Assembly: GCF_001429065.1 (NCBI RefSeq)
Contig: NZ_LMIB01000012.1
Coordinates: 752,506 to 816,505 of the forward strand
Reading direction: 5' to 3'
Source: Sphingomonas sp. Root710
GTDB taxonomy: Bacteria; Pseudomonadota; Alphaproteobacteria; Sphingomonadales; Sphingomonadaceae
Length of the DNA stretch: 64,000 nucleotides
Under the pieces are notes generated by a model. That model saw only the letters and a program-made list of their open reading frames with translations, was not told the DNA's origin and searched no databases. The position numbers and the translations under genes are program-made. How positions within the stretch are numbered: the first letter of the stretch is position 1; every line of letters starts with the position of its first letter. Shown in pieces: positions 40,476 to 49,226 of this stretch.

Positions 40476-41897
40476 TTAGAAGCGCAATTGGCCGAACAGG
40501 CCGATTTCGCTGTATTTGCCGCCGATGGTCGCGGCACCGATCGTGCCATTGCTCGTGCCGATCGCGCCGTTTCGGGCACGGTCATGCTTGTAGACAAGCG
40601 CGAGGTCTACGATCTTCACCGGCTCCCACTGGATGCCGAAGTTGAAATATTGGTCCTTCACTGTCGGGTTCAGGATCTTGCTGGGCTTCACCCAGTCGTA
40701 ACGGCCGAAAGCGCTCCAGGTCTTGGCGAAGTTGATGCTTCCGAACACCGAATAGCCATCGGTCTTGTCGGTTGCGACGGTCGTTACATTGTTCCAGTTC
40801 TTAGCGTGAAAATATTCGCCGCCGACGGTGAACAGCTTGTTCTTATAACCAATCAGCCCGTCGATCCGGGATGCGGTGTGCAGGTCATTACCGTTCGAAA
40901 GGACTGCGCCCTGGACGTCGTTGGCACGCTTGCCGGCATAGCCGCCGCCCGCCGCATAAAAGCCCTTATACGCGACTGAAACGCGACCTTCGACGTCCAC
41001 CGACTTGGTAAGCTTCACGTTGCGATAGCCGCCACCGTCGATCACCGAAATCTGGTAGCTGAACAGCCCGCCGGCAAGATCGCCCAGAACATGGACGCCC
41101 CAGTCGGATGAGGTGCCGAAGCTCAGGCGATCGGCGACCGTGTTCTCGATATGGCGGTACCCATATTGATTTTCGACGTAGGGAATCCAGGGCAGATCGG
41201 CCGCGCCGAAGCGGATGATGAGCGCCGGATTGATCTTCGCCTGGAGATAGGCCTTCTTAATATAGAAGCCCCGTCCGACCAGAGCGACGTTGTTGACATT
41301 GGTGGTGGCGCCGGCCGCCGCGCCAGTGGTCGCAGTCGGGGTCTGGAAATTGCTGTTTGCCGTCTGGCCGATGACGTTGTTCACATCCATCGTCACATTG
41401 CCCGAGAAGACGTCGCTGAATTTGTGATCGACGCCCAGGTAGAAGCGCTTGATGTTGAAGCCCGCGCCATTCAGCGAGCCGGCGCCGATGGTCTTCACGC
41501 CGCCATTCTTCGCGGAGATCGACGAGATGTTGAAATACATCCGTCCGCTGATCGACGTGCCGTCGAGACCGGGGAGCTTCGGCTTCCAGGAAGCGAGCTG
41601 CGATTTGACCTCGGCGGGGGCGGCCTTGGCGGCGGCATCGGCGGCAGCTTGTGCGGCGAGGGCGCGCTCGCTGGCCGCGGCGGCGGCGGCCTGCGCCTGT
41701 GCGGCCTGCTCGGTGGCATTGCGCTGAGCGCCATCCTGCGCGTCGAGGCGCGCGGTTAAACGGTCGACCTGCGCCTTAAGCGCCTCGAATTCCGCATCGG
41801 TATGATGGACCGGCTTCGCTTCAGCGGCCGTTCCGGCACCCAGCATCGCCAGCGCTGCCAGCCCCGCCCCGCCGAGGAAAGACATCTGCTTCTTCAT
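40476..41897 (-). CDS. Phosphate-selective porin (OprP/OprO family)
   Basis: 473 residues. Sec signal peptide (LGGAGLAALAMLGAGTAAEA), then a coiled-coil stretch of about 70 residues (DAEFEALKAQVDRLTARLDA and an Ala/Gln-rich part), then a 16-strand barrel ending GLFGQLRF. The coiled coil plus barrel is the OprP/O layout; OprP trimers take up phosphate or polyphosphate across the outer membrane. Two Pho-box-like sites lie 66-106 bases upstream. The divergent pstSCAB operon supports a role in phosphate starvation. Confidence 0.9.
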   Translation of the reverse strand: MKKQMSFLGGAGLAALAMLGAGTAAEAKPVHHTDAEFEALKAQVDRLTARLDAQDGAQRNATEQAAQAQAAAAAASERALAAQAAADAAAKAAPAEVKSQLASWKPKLPGLDGTSISGRMYFNISSISAKNGGVKTIGAGSLNGAGFNIKRFYLGVDHKFSDVFSGNVTMDVNNVIGQTANSNFQTPTATTGAAAGATTNVNNVALVGRGFYIKKAYLQAKINPALIIRFGAADLPWIPYVENQYGYRHIENTVADRLSFGTSSDWGVHVLGDLAGGLFSYQISVIDGGGYRNVKLTKSVDVEGRVSVAYKGFYAAGGGYAGKRANDVQGAVLSNGNDLHTASRIDGLIGYKNKLFTVGGEYFHAKNWNNVTTVATDKTDGYSVFGSINFAKTWSAFGRYDWVKPSKILNPTVKDQYFNFGIQWEPVKIVDLALVYKHDRARNGAIGTSNGTIGAATIGGKYSEIGLFGQLRF

Positions 41898-41962
41898 TTG
41901 GTGAAAACCCCTTTCCGTCCCGGCGGTCATCACCGGGCCCGGCGTGCTGTTAGATTTAGTTT

Positions 41963-41980
41963 ATGACACATTGATGTAAG
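41963..41980 (+). promoter_or_regulatory. Pho-box-like site A
   Basis: ATGACAC-ATTG-ATGTAAG: two 7-base half-sites 11 bases apart, as in PhoB boxes (consensus CTGTCAT-N4-CTGTCAT). It overlaps a perfect 13-base inverted repeat (41967-41979 and 41987-41999) formed with site B, and sits upstream of the porin gene. Confidence 0.55.
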
Positions 41981-41985
41981 TTTTA

Positions 41986-42003
41986 ATTACATCAATGTGA
42001 TCT
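41986..42003 (-). promoter_or_regulatory. Pho-box-like site B
   Basis: Read on the minus strand: AGATCAC-ATTG-ATGTAAT, facing the porin gene. Together with site A it makes the inverted repeat CACATTGATGTAA / TTACATCAATGTG with a 7-base spacer. Confidence 0.55.
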
Positions 42004-42089
42004 ATCGCCAGTGCGCCGAACATCATCACCCGCATCACAGTGATACCTAGTGGAACTGAAGCGGCGAGATCATCAGAGACATCAATCTC

Positions 42090-42107
42090 CTGTCACAATG
42101 ATGTAAT
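42090..42107 (+). promoter_or_regulatory. Pho-box-like site C, upstream of pstS
   Basis: CTGTCAC-AATG-ATGTAAT: the first half matches the PhoB half-site perfectly, the second in five of seven positions. It lies 61 bases before the pstS ATG. A hairpin (CCCCGG-GTCTCG-CCGGGG, 42122-42139) follows in the presumed leader. Confidence 0.65.
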
Positions 42108-42167
42108 ATGAACTTACTAATCCCCGGGTCTCGCCGGGGGTTCTTCCGGCATCTGGGAGATTCCAAA

Positions 42168-43205
42168 ATGAAGAAGATGTTCGCGACCGCCCTTGGCGCG
42201 GTCGTTTGCTTTGCCAGTCAGGCCCAGGCGGCCGACATCTCAGGCGCGGGTGCGACCTTCCCGGCGCCGGTCTACGCGAAATGGGCGGAAACCTATAAGG
42301 CGACGACAGGCGTCGGCCTCAACTATCAGGCGATCGGCTCGGGTGGCGGCATCAAGCAGATCAAAGCCAAGACCGTTGACTTCGGTGCGTCGGACAAGCC
42401 GCTCAAGCCGGAGGAGCTCAATGCGGCAGGTCTATATCAGTTCCCGACCGTGATGGGCGGCGTCGTGCCGGTTGTGAACCTGCCGGGGATCAAGCCAGGG
42501 CAGATCAAGCTGAACGGCGCTCTACTGGCCGACATTTTCATGGGTACGGTTACCAAGTGGAATGATCCGCGCATTGCGGGGCTGAACAAGGGCGTCAAGC
42601 TGCCCAACCTGCCGATCACCGTCGTACATCGCTCGGACGGCTCGGGCACCTCGTTCCTCTTTACCTCCTACCTGTCGATGAAAAACCCGACCTGGGCGTC
42701 AAAGGTCGGCGCGTCGGACGCGGTGTCGTGGCCGACTGGCCTGGGCGGCAAGGGCAATGACGGCGTCTCGGCATTCGTCAAACAGACGATGGGGTCGATC
42801 GGTTATGTCGAATATGCCTATGCCAAACAGAACAAGGCCACCTATGTGATGGTCCAGAATAAGGCCGGCCACTATCCAGCCCCGAGCGCCGCTAACTTCG
42901 CCGCCGCCGCCGCGGGGGCGCAGTGGGCCAAGGCTCCGGGCAATTATATCTTGCTGCTCGACCAGCCCGGTGCCGCCGCTTGGCCGATCACCGGAGCCAC
43001 CTTCATCCTCGTCTACAAGAATCAGGACAATGCCGCGACCGGCGCCAGCGTCCTGAAATTCTTCGACTGGGCCTACAAAGCGGGCGACGCCGCAGCTGCC
43101 GCACTCGACTATGTGCCGCTGCCAGCCGCGGTCAAAGGCTTGATGCGCAAGCAGTGGGTCATGAACGTCAAAGCCGGCGGCAAGCCCGTCTACGTTTCGA
43201 AGTGA
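42168..43205 (+). CDS. pstS: Phosphate ABC transporter, periplasmic phosphate-binding protein
   Basis: 345 residues with a Sec signal peptide (MKKMFATALGAVVCFASQAQA). The mature N-terminus ISGAGATFPAPVYAKWAETY and the phosphate-binding loops (GSGGGIKQI, DFGASDKPL, RSDGSGTSFLF) are classic PstS. It captures phosphate in the periplasm for PstCAB. A GGGAGA ribosome-binding site lies at 42155-42160. A hairpin (43262-43281) separates it from pstC and probably keeps PstS in excess over the membrane parts. Confidence 0.96.
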   Translation: MKKMFATALGAVVCFASQAQAADISGAGATFPAPVYAKWAETYKATTGVGLNYQAIGSGGGIKQIKAKTVDFGASDKPLKPEELNAAGLYQFPTVMGGVVPVVNLPGIKPGQIKLNGALLADIFMGTVTKWNDPRIAGLNKGVKLPNLPITVVHRSDGSGTSFLFTSYLSMKNPTWASKVGASDAVSWPTGLGGKGNDGVSAFVKQTMGSIGYVEYAYAKQNKATYVMVQNKAGHYPAPSAANFAAAAAGAQWAKAPGNYILLLDQPGAAAWPITGATFILVYKNQDNAATGASVLKFFDWAYKAGDAAAAALDYVPLPAAVKGLMRKQWVMNVKAGGKPVYVSK

Positions 43206-43261
43206 GCGGGAAGCGGGGCCTGATGGCTTCGCTTCTCAACCTTGTCTTACCACTGCGCCGG

Positions 43262-43281
43262 CGGGAGCCTAACAGCTCCCG
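43262..43281 (+). terminator. Intra-operon hairpin between pstS and pstC
   Basis: CGGGAGC-CTAACA-GCTCCCG, perfect 7-base stem without a T-run. It is more likely an attenuator or an mRNA-protecting structure than a full terminator, matching the usual excess of binding protein. Confidence 0.5.
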
Positions 43282-43301
43282 TCCACGCCGGATCCGATCC
43301 C

Positions 43302-44255
43302 ATGGCCGACGCCGTCACCACGAACAATAGCCGTTTCGATTCACCCAGTTCGACCGGAGGCGCGATCTTTCGATCGGCCTGCTGCGCAGCGGCGACGTTG
43401 CTGCTGATCACGCTGGGTGGTGTGGTCATCAGCCTCGCGATCGGCGGATGGCCAGCGTTCGAGAGGTTCGGCCTCCGATTCCTGACCTCGACCGAATGGA
43501 ACCCGGTCACCGATGTCTATGGCGCCGCCGGGCCGATAGTCGGAACCTTGGTTACTGCCTTTCTGTCACTGGCCATCGCGCTTCCCATGGCGGTCGGCGT
43601 TGCCGTATTCCTCGTCGAGTTCTGCCCCCGCGCGGTCGCGCGTCCCATCGCTATTGCGGTCGAGCTGCTCGCGGGCATCCCCTCAATTGTCTATGGCATG
43701 TGGGGACTGTTTGTGCTGGCGCCGTGGTTCGCCGAACATGTCCAGCTGCCGCTGATCATGAATGCCGAGCCGGATTCGTGGCAGGACAAGCTTTTCTCGG
43801 GCGTTCCGAACGGCGCGAACATCTTTACCGCATCGCTGATCCTTGCGGTGATGATCCTGCCCTATATGGCGGCCGTCTTCCGCGAACTGTTCCTTTCCGT
43901 GCCGCCCGCGCTCCGCGAGGCCGCCTATGGCCTCGGCTGCACGCCCTTCGAGGTGATCCGGTCAGTCGTCGTTCCCTATGTCCGACGAGGCATGGTGGGA
44001 GTCGTCATGCTCGGCCTGGGCCGTGCGCTCGGCGAAACGATGGCGGTCACCTTCATCATCGGCAACGCCCACGGCTTTCCCGATTCGTTGTTCGCTTCGG
44101 GATCGACGATCGCATCGACGATCGCGAACGAGTTCGCCGAGGCTACCAGCGACATGCACAGCGCCGCCCTGGTGGCGCTCGGCCTTGTCCTATTCGTCAT
44201 AACCTTCGGGGTGCTCGCGATCGCCCGCCTGCTCCTTGGCGGGCAGAAATATTGA
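43302..44255 (+). CDS. pstC: Phosphate ABC transporter permease PstC
   Basis: 317 residues, about six membrane segments. ELLAGIPSIVYGMWGLFVL and the EAA loop REAAYGLGCTPFEVIRSVVVPYVRRG are diagnostic of PstC. ATG 43302 was chosen because it gives the usual short cytoplasmic N-terminus before the first membrane segment. It forms the inner-membrane channel with PstA. Confidence 0.95.
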   Translation: MADAVTTNNSRFDSPSSTGGAIFRSACCAAATLLLITLGGVVISLAIGGWPAFERFGLRFLTSTEWNPVTDVYGAAGPIVGTLVTAFLSLAIALPMAVGVAVFLVEFCPRAVARPIAIAVELLAGIPSIVYGMWGLFVLAPWFAEHVQLPLIMNAEPDSWQDKLFSGVPNGANIFTASLILAVMILPYMAAVFRELFLSVPPALREAAYGLGCTPFEVIRSVVVPYVRRGMVGVVMLGLGRALGETMAVTFIIGNAHGFPDSLFASGSTIASTIANEFAEATSDMHSAALVALGLVLFVITFGVLAIARLLLGGQKY

Positions 44256-44266
44256 GGGTCCACGCC

Positions 44267-45103
44267 ATGAACCGCGCGCTCTATCGCCGTCTCGCCAATC
44301 TGTTCTTTGTCGCGATAACGATCGTCGCGACACTGATCGCGCTCGGCGCGCTCGTGCTGATCCTCTGGTCGCTCGTCGGCAAAGGCTTTGGCGGGATCGA
44401 TCTCCAGATCTTTACGATGAGCCAGCCCGCGCCCGGTTCGGAGGGCGGGCTGGCCAACGCGATCTCCGGCTCGATCGTCATGTGCGCGCTCGGCATGGCG
44501 ATGGCGCTGGCCGTTGGCATCCTAGCCGGCACCTGGCTTTCGGAATATGGCCGCAACACGCCCTATGGCCATGTCGTCCGATTTCTCAACGACGTCCTGC
44601 TGTCGGCACCATCGATCCTGATCGGCCTGTTCGTCTACGAGTTGCTTGTGCGCCCGTTCCACGGCTTTTCCGCCTGGGCCGGCGCGGTCGCACTTGCGAT
44701 CCTCGCGACGCCGATCGTTACCCGCACCACCGAGGACATATTGACGCTGCAACCGAGCGCGCTGCGCGAGGCGGGCATGGCGCTCGGCGCGAGCCAAGCC
44801 TTCGTCATCCGCAAGATCGTCTGGAAGGCGGCGCGCGCCGGCCTTGTCACCGGTGGCCTGCTGGGCTTCGCCCGGATCAGCGGCGAGACCGCGCCGCTGC
44901 TCTTCACCGCGCTCGGCAACCAGTTCTTCTCGACCAGTCTGACCCAGCCGATGGCCAGCCTTCCCACCACTATCTTCCAGTTCGCGCTGTCGGCTTATGA
45001 CGACTGGCAGCGTCTCGCCTGGGTTGGCGCGCTGCTGATCGCTACCGCCGTCCTGACCATCAACATCATCGGGCGGATCATCGCCCGCGAGGCCCGATAC
45101 TGA
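44267..45103 (+). CDS. pstA: Phosphate ABC transporter permease PstA
   Basis: 278 residues, six membrane segments. [18 protein letters not shown] and the EAA loop [20 protein letters not shown], then [20 protein letters not shown], match PstA. Its stop overlaps the pstB start by one base (TGATG). Confidence 0.95.
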   Translation: MNRALYRRLANLFFVAITIVATLIALGALVLILWSLVGKGFGGIDLQIFTMSQPAPGSEGGLANAISGSIVMCALGMAMALAVGILAGTWLSEYGRNTPYGHVVRFLNDVLLSAPSILIGLFVYELLVRPFHGFSAWAGAVALAILATPIVTRTTEDILTLQPSALREAGMALGASQAFVIRKIVWKAARAGLVTGGLLGFARISGETAPLLFTALGNQFFSTSLTQPMASLPTTIFQFALSAYDDWQRLAWVGALLIATAVLTINIIGRIIAREARY

Positions 45104-45975
45104 TGAGCGACATGCAACATCTCGGCGAGCAGACTTATCTCGCCTTCCCGCCGCGCGACAATCTCGCAATCGAAGTGCGCAAGCTCGACTTCTTCTACGG
45201 CAAGGTCCAGGCGCTCCATGGCGTCGACCTGCCTGTCGAGCGTAACGCCATCACCGCACTGATCGGGCCTTCAGGCTGCGGTAAGTCGACACTCTTGCGC
45301 GCGCTCAACAGAATCTACAACCTTTATCCCAAGCAGCATGCGGTTGGCCGCATCCTGCTCGATGGGCATGACGTGCTCGCCGATCGCACGAGCGTCCAGC
45401 GGCTCAAAGAGCGCGACGGCGATAACGACACCGCGATGCTTCGTTCGCCGCTCGATCTGGCGGGGCTTCGCGCCCGGGTTGGCATGGTGTTTCAGAAGCC
45501 GACGCCCTTCCCCATGTCGATCTATGATAATGTCGCCTTCGGTGTCAGGCTCTACCAACGCAGGAGTCGGGCGGAGATGGACGACATTGTCGAGAAGGCG
45601 TTGCGTCGTGCCGCGCTGTGGGACGAGGTGAAGAGCAAGCTCCACACGTCAGGCCTCGGCCTGTCGGGTGGTCAGCAGCAGCGGCTATGTGTGGCCCGGG
45701 GCATCGCGGTGGAGCCCGACGTTCTGCTCCTCGACGAGCCTGCCTCGGCGCTCGACCCGGTATCGACGGCGAAGCTTGAGGAAACGCTAGTCGAACTGCG
45801 GCGCGACTTCACGATCGTCATCGTCACCCACAACCTTCAACAGGCAGCACGCATCTCGAACTATACGGGCTTCATGTATCTCGGGAAGATGATGGAGTTT
45901 CAGCCGACGGGCGACATTTTCTCGAACCCGCGCAGTCAGCGTACCACCGACTACATCACTGGCCGATTCGGCTGA
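45103..45975 (+). CDS. pstB: Phosphate ABC transporter ATPase PstB, longer than usual
   Basis: 290 residues. Walker [11 protein letters not shown]-loop [21 protein letters not shown], signature LSGGQQQRL and Walker [12 protein letters not shown] are intact, so it should drive phosphate import. Between LLDGHDVL and [10 protein letters not shown] it has about 20 extra residues (around [20 protein letters not shown]) compared with typical PstB of 250-260 residues, plus a longer N-terminus. phoU, which normally follows pstB, is absent. Confidence 0.95.
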   Translation: MSDMQHLGEQTYLAFPPRDNLAIEVRKLDFFYGKVQALHGVDLPVERNAITALIGPSGCGKSTLLRALNRIYNLYPKQHAVGRILLDGHDVLADRTSVQRLKERDGDNDTAMLRSPLDLAGLRARVGMVFQKPTPFPMSIYDNVAFGVRLYQRRSRAEMDDIVEKALRRAALWDEVKSKLHTSGLGLSGGQQQRLCVARGIAVEPDVLLLDEPASALDPVSTAKLEETLVELRRDFTIVIVTHNLQQAARISNYTGFMYLGKMMEFQPTGDIFSNPRSQRTTDYITGRFG

Positions 45976-46159
45976 CACAGACGTTGCGGTCACCCTTGAG
46001 CATATAAGCATCGTTACATCGGTGGCAGTCGGCATACGCACTGCCCGCTGCAAAGCATAGCGCCCAGACAGGCTTACCACATTAGGCGACCGCATTCAGG
46101 ACGCCTTCTTTGACGATCTGGGACTGCGTCCAACCCCTTGGACATGCGAGTCCCTTTAT

Positions 46160-46562
46160 CTAACGGCTGACCGCCTGACATCGGGTAGAATCATCGGGCG
46201 GGACTGAAGCCTTGTTTGTGGGTAACGTAGGCCGATCTGCACGACGATATCCTGGTGACGTTGCCGGATGTGGTTGAGAAATAGGCTCTACGCTAGAAAT
46301 GCTGCCCCAGGAGCAGGCTCGGATGGGCTCGAATCCCTGCTGGATCTTGCGCGATGACCGGCCCTTGGCGCGACGGACAAAATCGCTGGCCGAGACGAAC
46401 GGCGGATTCCAACGAACATGTGAACGCGGTCGCTCGACAAGGTACCGTTCGTGATCGTCGCGCCCGTACCCGCGCATAGCTAGCGGATGATCTCGCGAGC
46501 TCGCAGGCGAACCTCGCTCGCGTGACATGACCTCCATCATCGAGCGGCTGCGCATAGGGCAT
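46160..46562 (-). pseudogene. IS200/IS605-family transposase (TnpA) remnant
   Basis: No single frame is intact. One minus-strand frame reads PPFVSASDFVRRAKGRSSRK followed by IQQGFE, which matches the TnpA segment after the HVH motif. A second frame gives WGQHF-like residues and a third gives YFSTTSGNVT, the hallmark near the TnpA C-terminus. At least two frameshifts are needed to join them. The HUH motif itself is damaged (reads RSHVRWN). It is a dead fragment and shows past transposition in the gap behind pstB. Confidence 0.65.
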
Positions 46563-46623
46563 TAGCGGCCTTATCCAGACTGCGGCCAGAGCGTGCGCAG
46601 GCGCTCGAACCTGCCATCGGTCT

Positions 46624-47454
46624 TCACCCAGTGGACAAGCGGGACATCAACCTTATCACTGCCGAACCAGAGCGGGTATGATCCTGACGATGCGCTATCT
46701 CCGCCATGACCGATCGGAAGAAATGAGACGAACTTGAATAGGCCAAGCTCCATTCAGCAAAGCGTCGTCGCTCGATCCTGCCGTCCCACAAGGTTTTGAC
46801 GTCTGCGTGCCGAGCATCGGCCAAGATCCTTTGTTGGATCTTGATCACGCTCGCTTGCGGTCCCTCGATCACCTGCGCGAACGTGCGCTCGGCGAGCATC
46901 AGGGCACCCGAAAGATCTAACCGCGCATTATTCCTGCGCGACACTTCCACGATCGCGCGAATCTCCGCGTCCGTGTCAGATGGGCTGAGAAGGCTCCGGC
47001 TAATATATATCCAGCTGTAAAGCTGTGGTTCGGCACTGCGCTCGAACTTTATTTTATGTGCGTCGCCTTGTGCGAGAACGCGGGCGTCGAGCAGCAGGAG
47101 ATCGAGGGCTGCGAGTAGCTCCGCTCTACAATGCGGCTTTTGCAAAACGATGCCCTCTGGCACCGCATGCGCGACGGCGAGCGCGGCGCTGTCTCCCGTC
47201 ATATAGATTACCGGCAGCGCCGGGTTCAGCCCACGCGCCACCTTGGCGACCTGCCACCCGTCGGGGCCGTCACCCAACCTGATGTCGGTAATGACCGCAT
47301 CGAATGACGAGGCCGACTGCTGGAGGATGGAAATTGCCTGAGATCCGCTCGCGGCCATCTCAACAGCATATCCCGCCTCCTCGAGGTCCTCGGCCACGAG
47401 CATTCTGATGAGAGGCTCATCCTCCACGTGAAGAACCCTCTGCGCACGATCCAT
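46624..47454 (-). CDS. Response-regulator receiver fused to a BLUF blue-light sensor domain
   Basis: 276 residues. Residues 1-125 are a receiver with the full active site: acidic pair in HVEDEP, phospho-acceptor Asp in AVITDIRL, Thr in YMTGDS and Lys in VLQKPH. From about 142 follows a BLUF domain: Tyr in WIYISRS, Asn in RRNNARLDLSG, Gln in FAQVIEGP and Trp in FAEWSLAY, the residues known to bind FAD and run the BLUF photocycle. No output domain is visible, so it likely signals through protein contacts and could combine a phosphorylation input with blue light. Confidence 0.88.
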   Translation of the reverse strand: MDRAQRVLHVEDEPLIRMLVAEDLEEAGYAVEMAASGSQAISILQQSASSFDAVITDIRLGDGPDGWQVAKVARGLNPALPVIYMTGDSAALAVAHAVPEGIVLQKPHCRAELLAALDLLLLDARVLAQGDAHKIKFERSAEPQLYSWIYISRSLLSPSDTDAEIRAIVEVSRRNNARLDLSGALMLAERTFAQVIEGPQASVIKIQQRILADARHADVKTLWDGRIERRRFAEWSLAYSSSSHFFRSVMAEIAHRQDHTRSGSAVIRLMSRLSTG

Positions 47455-47896
47455 CGCTGTTCCTTCATCGAAGCGCCCGCGAAGCGACGCCGGATCGACA
47501 CATTCCCGAATCCTGGGCGGCGCTCATGCAGGCGAATGCATTACGTCGCATCGTGAACATTGGGAAGGATTTCGCTGGAACATAGTCGAATGTTCGGGCT
47601 TGCCGAGCGATGGCTAGCTGTTCACATCGGCCCAGGCTCGAAACCCGCTGACGCAGCTGGACGCTGATAAGCCGTGCCTCCTATGCTGATCTCGCTGCCA
47701 TCATGAGCCTCTTCATCGGCGGGCTCTCATTTCGCGCCCGGTGTTCGTTGGAAATTCGAGACCGGTGCTGGATGGATCGCTGCTGTCGGGTCTTGCGGGA
47801 TATATCGTCCCGCGGGCAACGGGCCGCCGCCGATTATCGCGCTGTGTTGCCCGGGTTATACGGAAGATGGTTAAACGGCTGCGTCGGGCCGGTCGG
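47455..47896. other. Gap without a supported gene
   Basis: About 440 bases. Open frames exist on both strands but lack ribosome-binding sites, motifs and sphingomonad-like codon use. The part next to 47455 should contain the promoter of the receiver-BLUF gene. Confidence 0.4.
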
Positions 47897-48106
47897 TCAG
47901 TCGACCCGGACCAAGGGCTCGTGGAACCGGCCAAAGTCTGGACCTGCGACGGCATCTAGCGCCACCAGCAGCAGGATCGCCAGCGCCAGCAGCAATATCT
48001 CGAGCAATATCCGTTGCTTTGGGCTGGCGTGTGCCCCTGTAAAAAGCAGGGCGAACATAGCAACCGCCCCGCCGCCGAAAATGGCGAAATCTCTTATACC
48101 CGACAT
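47897..48106 (-). CDS. Small two-segment membrane protein
   Basis: 69 residues from ATG 48106, which follows AGAGGATG at a normal distance. Two hydrophobic segments (FAIFGGGAVAMFALLFTGA and ILLEILLLALAILLLVALDA) are separated by a short basic loop. No family recognised. Confidence 0.5.
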   Translation of the reverse strand: MSGIRDFAIFGGGAVAMFALLFTGAHASPKQRILLEILLLALAILLLVALDAVAGPDFGRFHEPLVRVD

Positions 48107-48163
48107 CGAATCATCCTCTTTGCCGATTGATGATATCGGCTCGAACACCGCCCTTGGCCGGTC

Positions 48164-48526
48164 TTAACGAGACAGGGTCAGGCTGTTCTCATTGTCCTTA
48201 TCGAGCGGCCCGGGCATCACCCGAGAGCAACCGAGAGCCTGCGAAGATCCTGAACGAAACAGTTTGCGCTCAGACGGCCAGCCATACACAGCACCGTTGA
48301 TGCAGGCGATGCGAATGTCCGGATTAGGCATCCGAGCCTGGCGTGCCGGCTCCAACCGGACGTCCCATTCGTTCAGTTCGATGTCGGTGAGCACACCCGC
48401 CAGTCTCGTCGCCTCGCCGGCAGCACGCGCCATCACGGTTTGCGCCGTATCAGCTGTAAGCGAACGAAGGCCGCTTCCTTCCAATATATCTAGCCTAGGG
48501 ATGGGTAGCTCGTGTTTCGCAACCAA
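48164..48526 (-). pseudogene. Probable response-regulator receiver fragment
   Basis: 120 codons. LAGVLTDIELNEWDV, then ARQARMPNPDIRIACINGAV, follow the centre of a receiver domain (beta3 with Asp in TDI, then the helix and IxYxxG strand), similar in style to the receiver at 46624. The first beta-alpha unit and the Lys-Pro loop are not recognisable, and the tail (FRSGSSQALGCSRVMPGPLD) is unlike a receiver. I read it as a decayed or truncated regulator; it may still be translated. Confidence 0.45.
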
Positions 48527-48639
48527 GGATGGGCCTCACCGTTCTTGAAATCCGTTTGTTGTTACGAGCCCGTGTCAGACCGGGACTCGACACGCCCCCT
48601 TTTGATGGGCGCGCCGCTGCGAATAGCGAACGAGAGAAA

Positions 48640-48662
48640 ATATCGTATTGCGATATATATGA
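48640..48662. promoter_or_regulatory. Palindromic element TATCG-N5-CGATA, copy 1
   Basis: ATATCG-TATTG-CGATAT, then ATATGA. It agrees with the element at 52303-52324 in 19 of 22 positions. It lies between the divergent receiver-fragment gene and the small plus-strand genes and overlaps the ATG at 48659 of the first of these. Confidence 0.55.
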
Positions 48663-48670
48663 CAAGCCTT

Positions 48671-48940
48671 ATGCTTGCTTTGCGCCTATCCACATTCGAG
48701 CAGGAGGTGGCATCCGTGATACGTCGGCGTGTCGGAAACCCTTTCCCCGACGCAATAGCCTCGCGCCTGCGCTCCGGCTGCACGCCCCGCCGAGACGAGT
48801 TGAGATCGTTCGCAGCGAGAATCGAATGCGAAGCTCGCCTCCGTTCGGTGCCGCGCGGAAGTTCCCAGGTGAAATATAGGCGTATTTTGCAAGCTGCGCA
48901 CCGCGCTATCGATATATCCAGTGATTGCAGGACCCCATGA
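48671..48940 (+). CDS. Small hypothetical protein, coupled to the next gene
   Basis: 89 residues from ATG 48671 (ATG 48659 also possible). It is basic and hydrophilic (FEQEVASVIRRRVGNPF, RRDELRSFAARIECEARLR), no signal peptide. The argument for it being real is the ATGA overlap with the following ORF and the palindromic element just upstream. No ribosome-binding site is evident and no family is recognised. Confidence 0.35.
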   Translation: MLALRLSTFEQEVASVIRRRVGNPFPDAIASRLRSGCTPRRDELRSFAARIECEARLRSVPRGSSQVKYRRILQAAHRAIDISSDCRTP

Positions 48941-49179
48941 CATTACGAACCTTCGTGATGATGGCAGCGGCCGCCGCCGTACTCCTCTATATCTGGTGGA
49001 GAGGCCATCGAATCCGACGGGACAGCGAAATCAGGGTGGGCACAGAGCTTCTCGACGAAGCAGCCAAGGCTGATAAAGACGTCGCAAACCACGTCATGTC
49101 GGCCAACAACGAAGCGGGCACGGATGGGCCTGCTCTACGTAGGGATGCGAATCCCAACCAAAATACAAGAGATACTTGA
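48937..49179 (+). CDS. Small single-pass membrane protein
   Basis: 80 residues. One N-terminal hydrophobic segment (FVMMAAAAAVLLYIWW) is followed by a hydrophilic tail with Asp, Glu and Asn. The ATG overlaps the stop of the upstream small ORF (ATGA). No family recognised. Confidence 0.45.
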   Translation: MTLRTFVMMAAAAAVLLYIWWRGHRIRRDSEIRVGTELLDEAAKADKDVANHVMSANNEAGTDGPALRRDANPNQNTRDT

Positions 49180-49226
49180 CGCCGTCCCGGCGAAGGCGTT
49201 GATGCGCTCGTGGTTGGGAGCATCTG

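Noticed and set aside
46796-47282. Plus-strand open frames within the receiver-BLUF gene
   Set aside because: They lie opposite a gene with complete receiver and BLUF motifs and have no support of their own.
47703-48167. 154-codon plus-strand frame
   Set aside because: Arg/Ser/Cys-rich translation with no motif. The minus-strand membrane peptide in the same place has a ribosome-binding site and clear hydrophobic segments.
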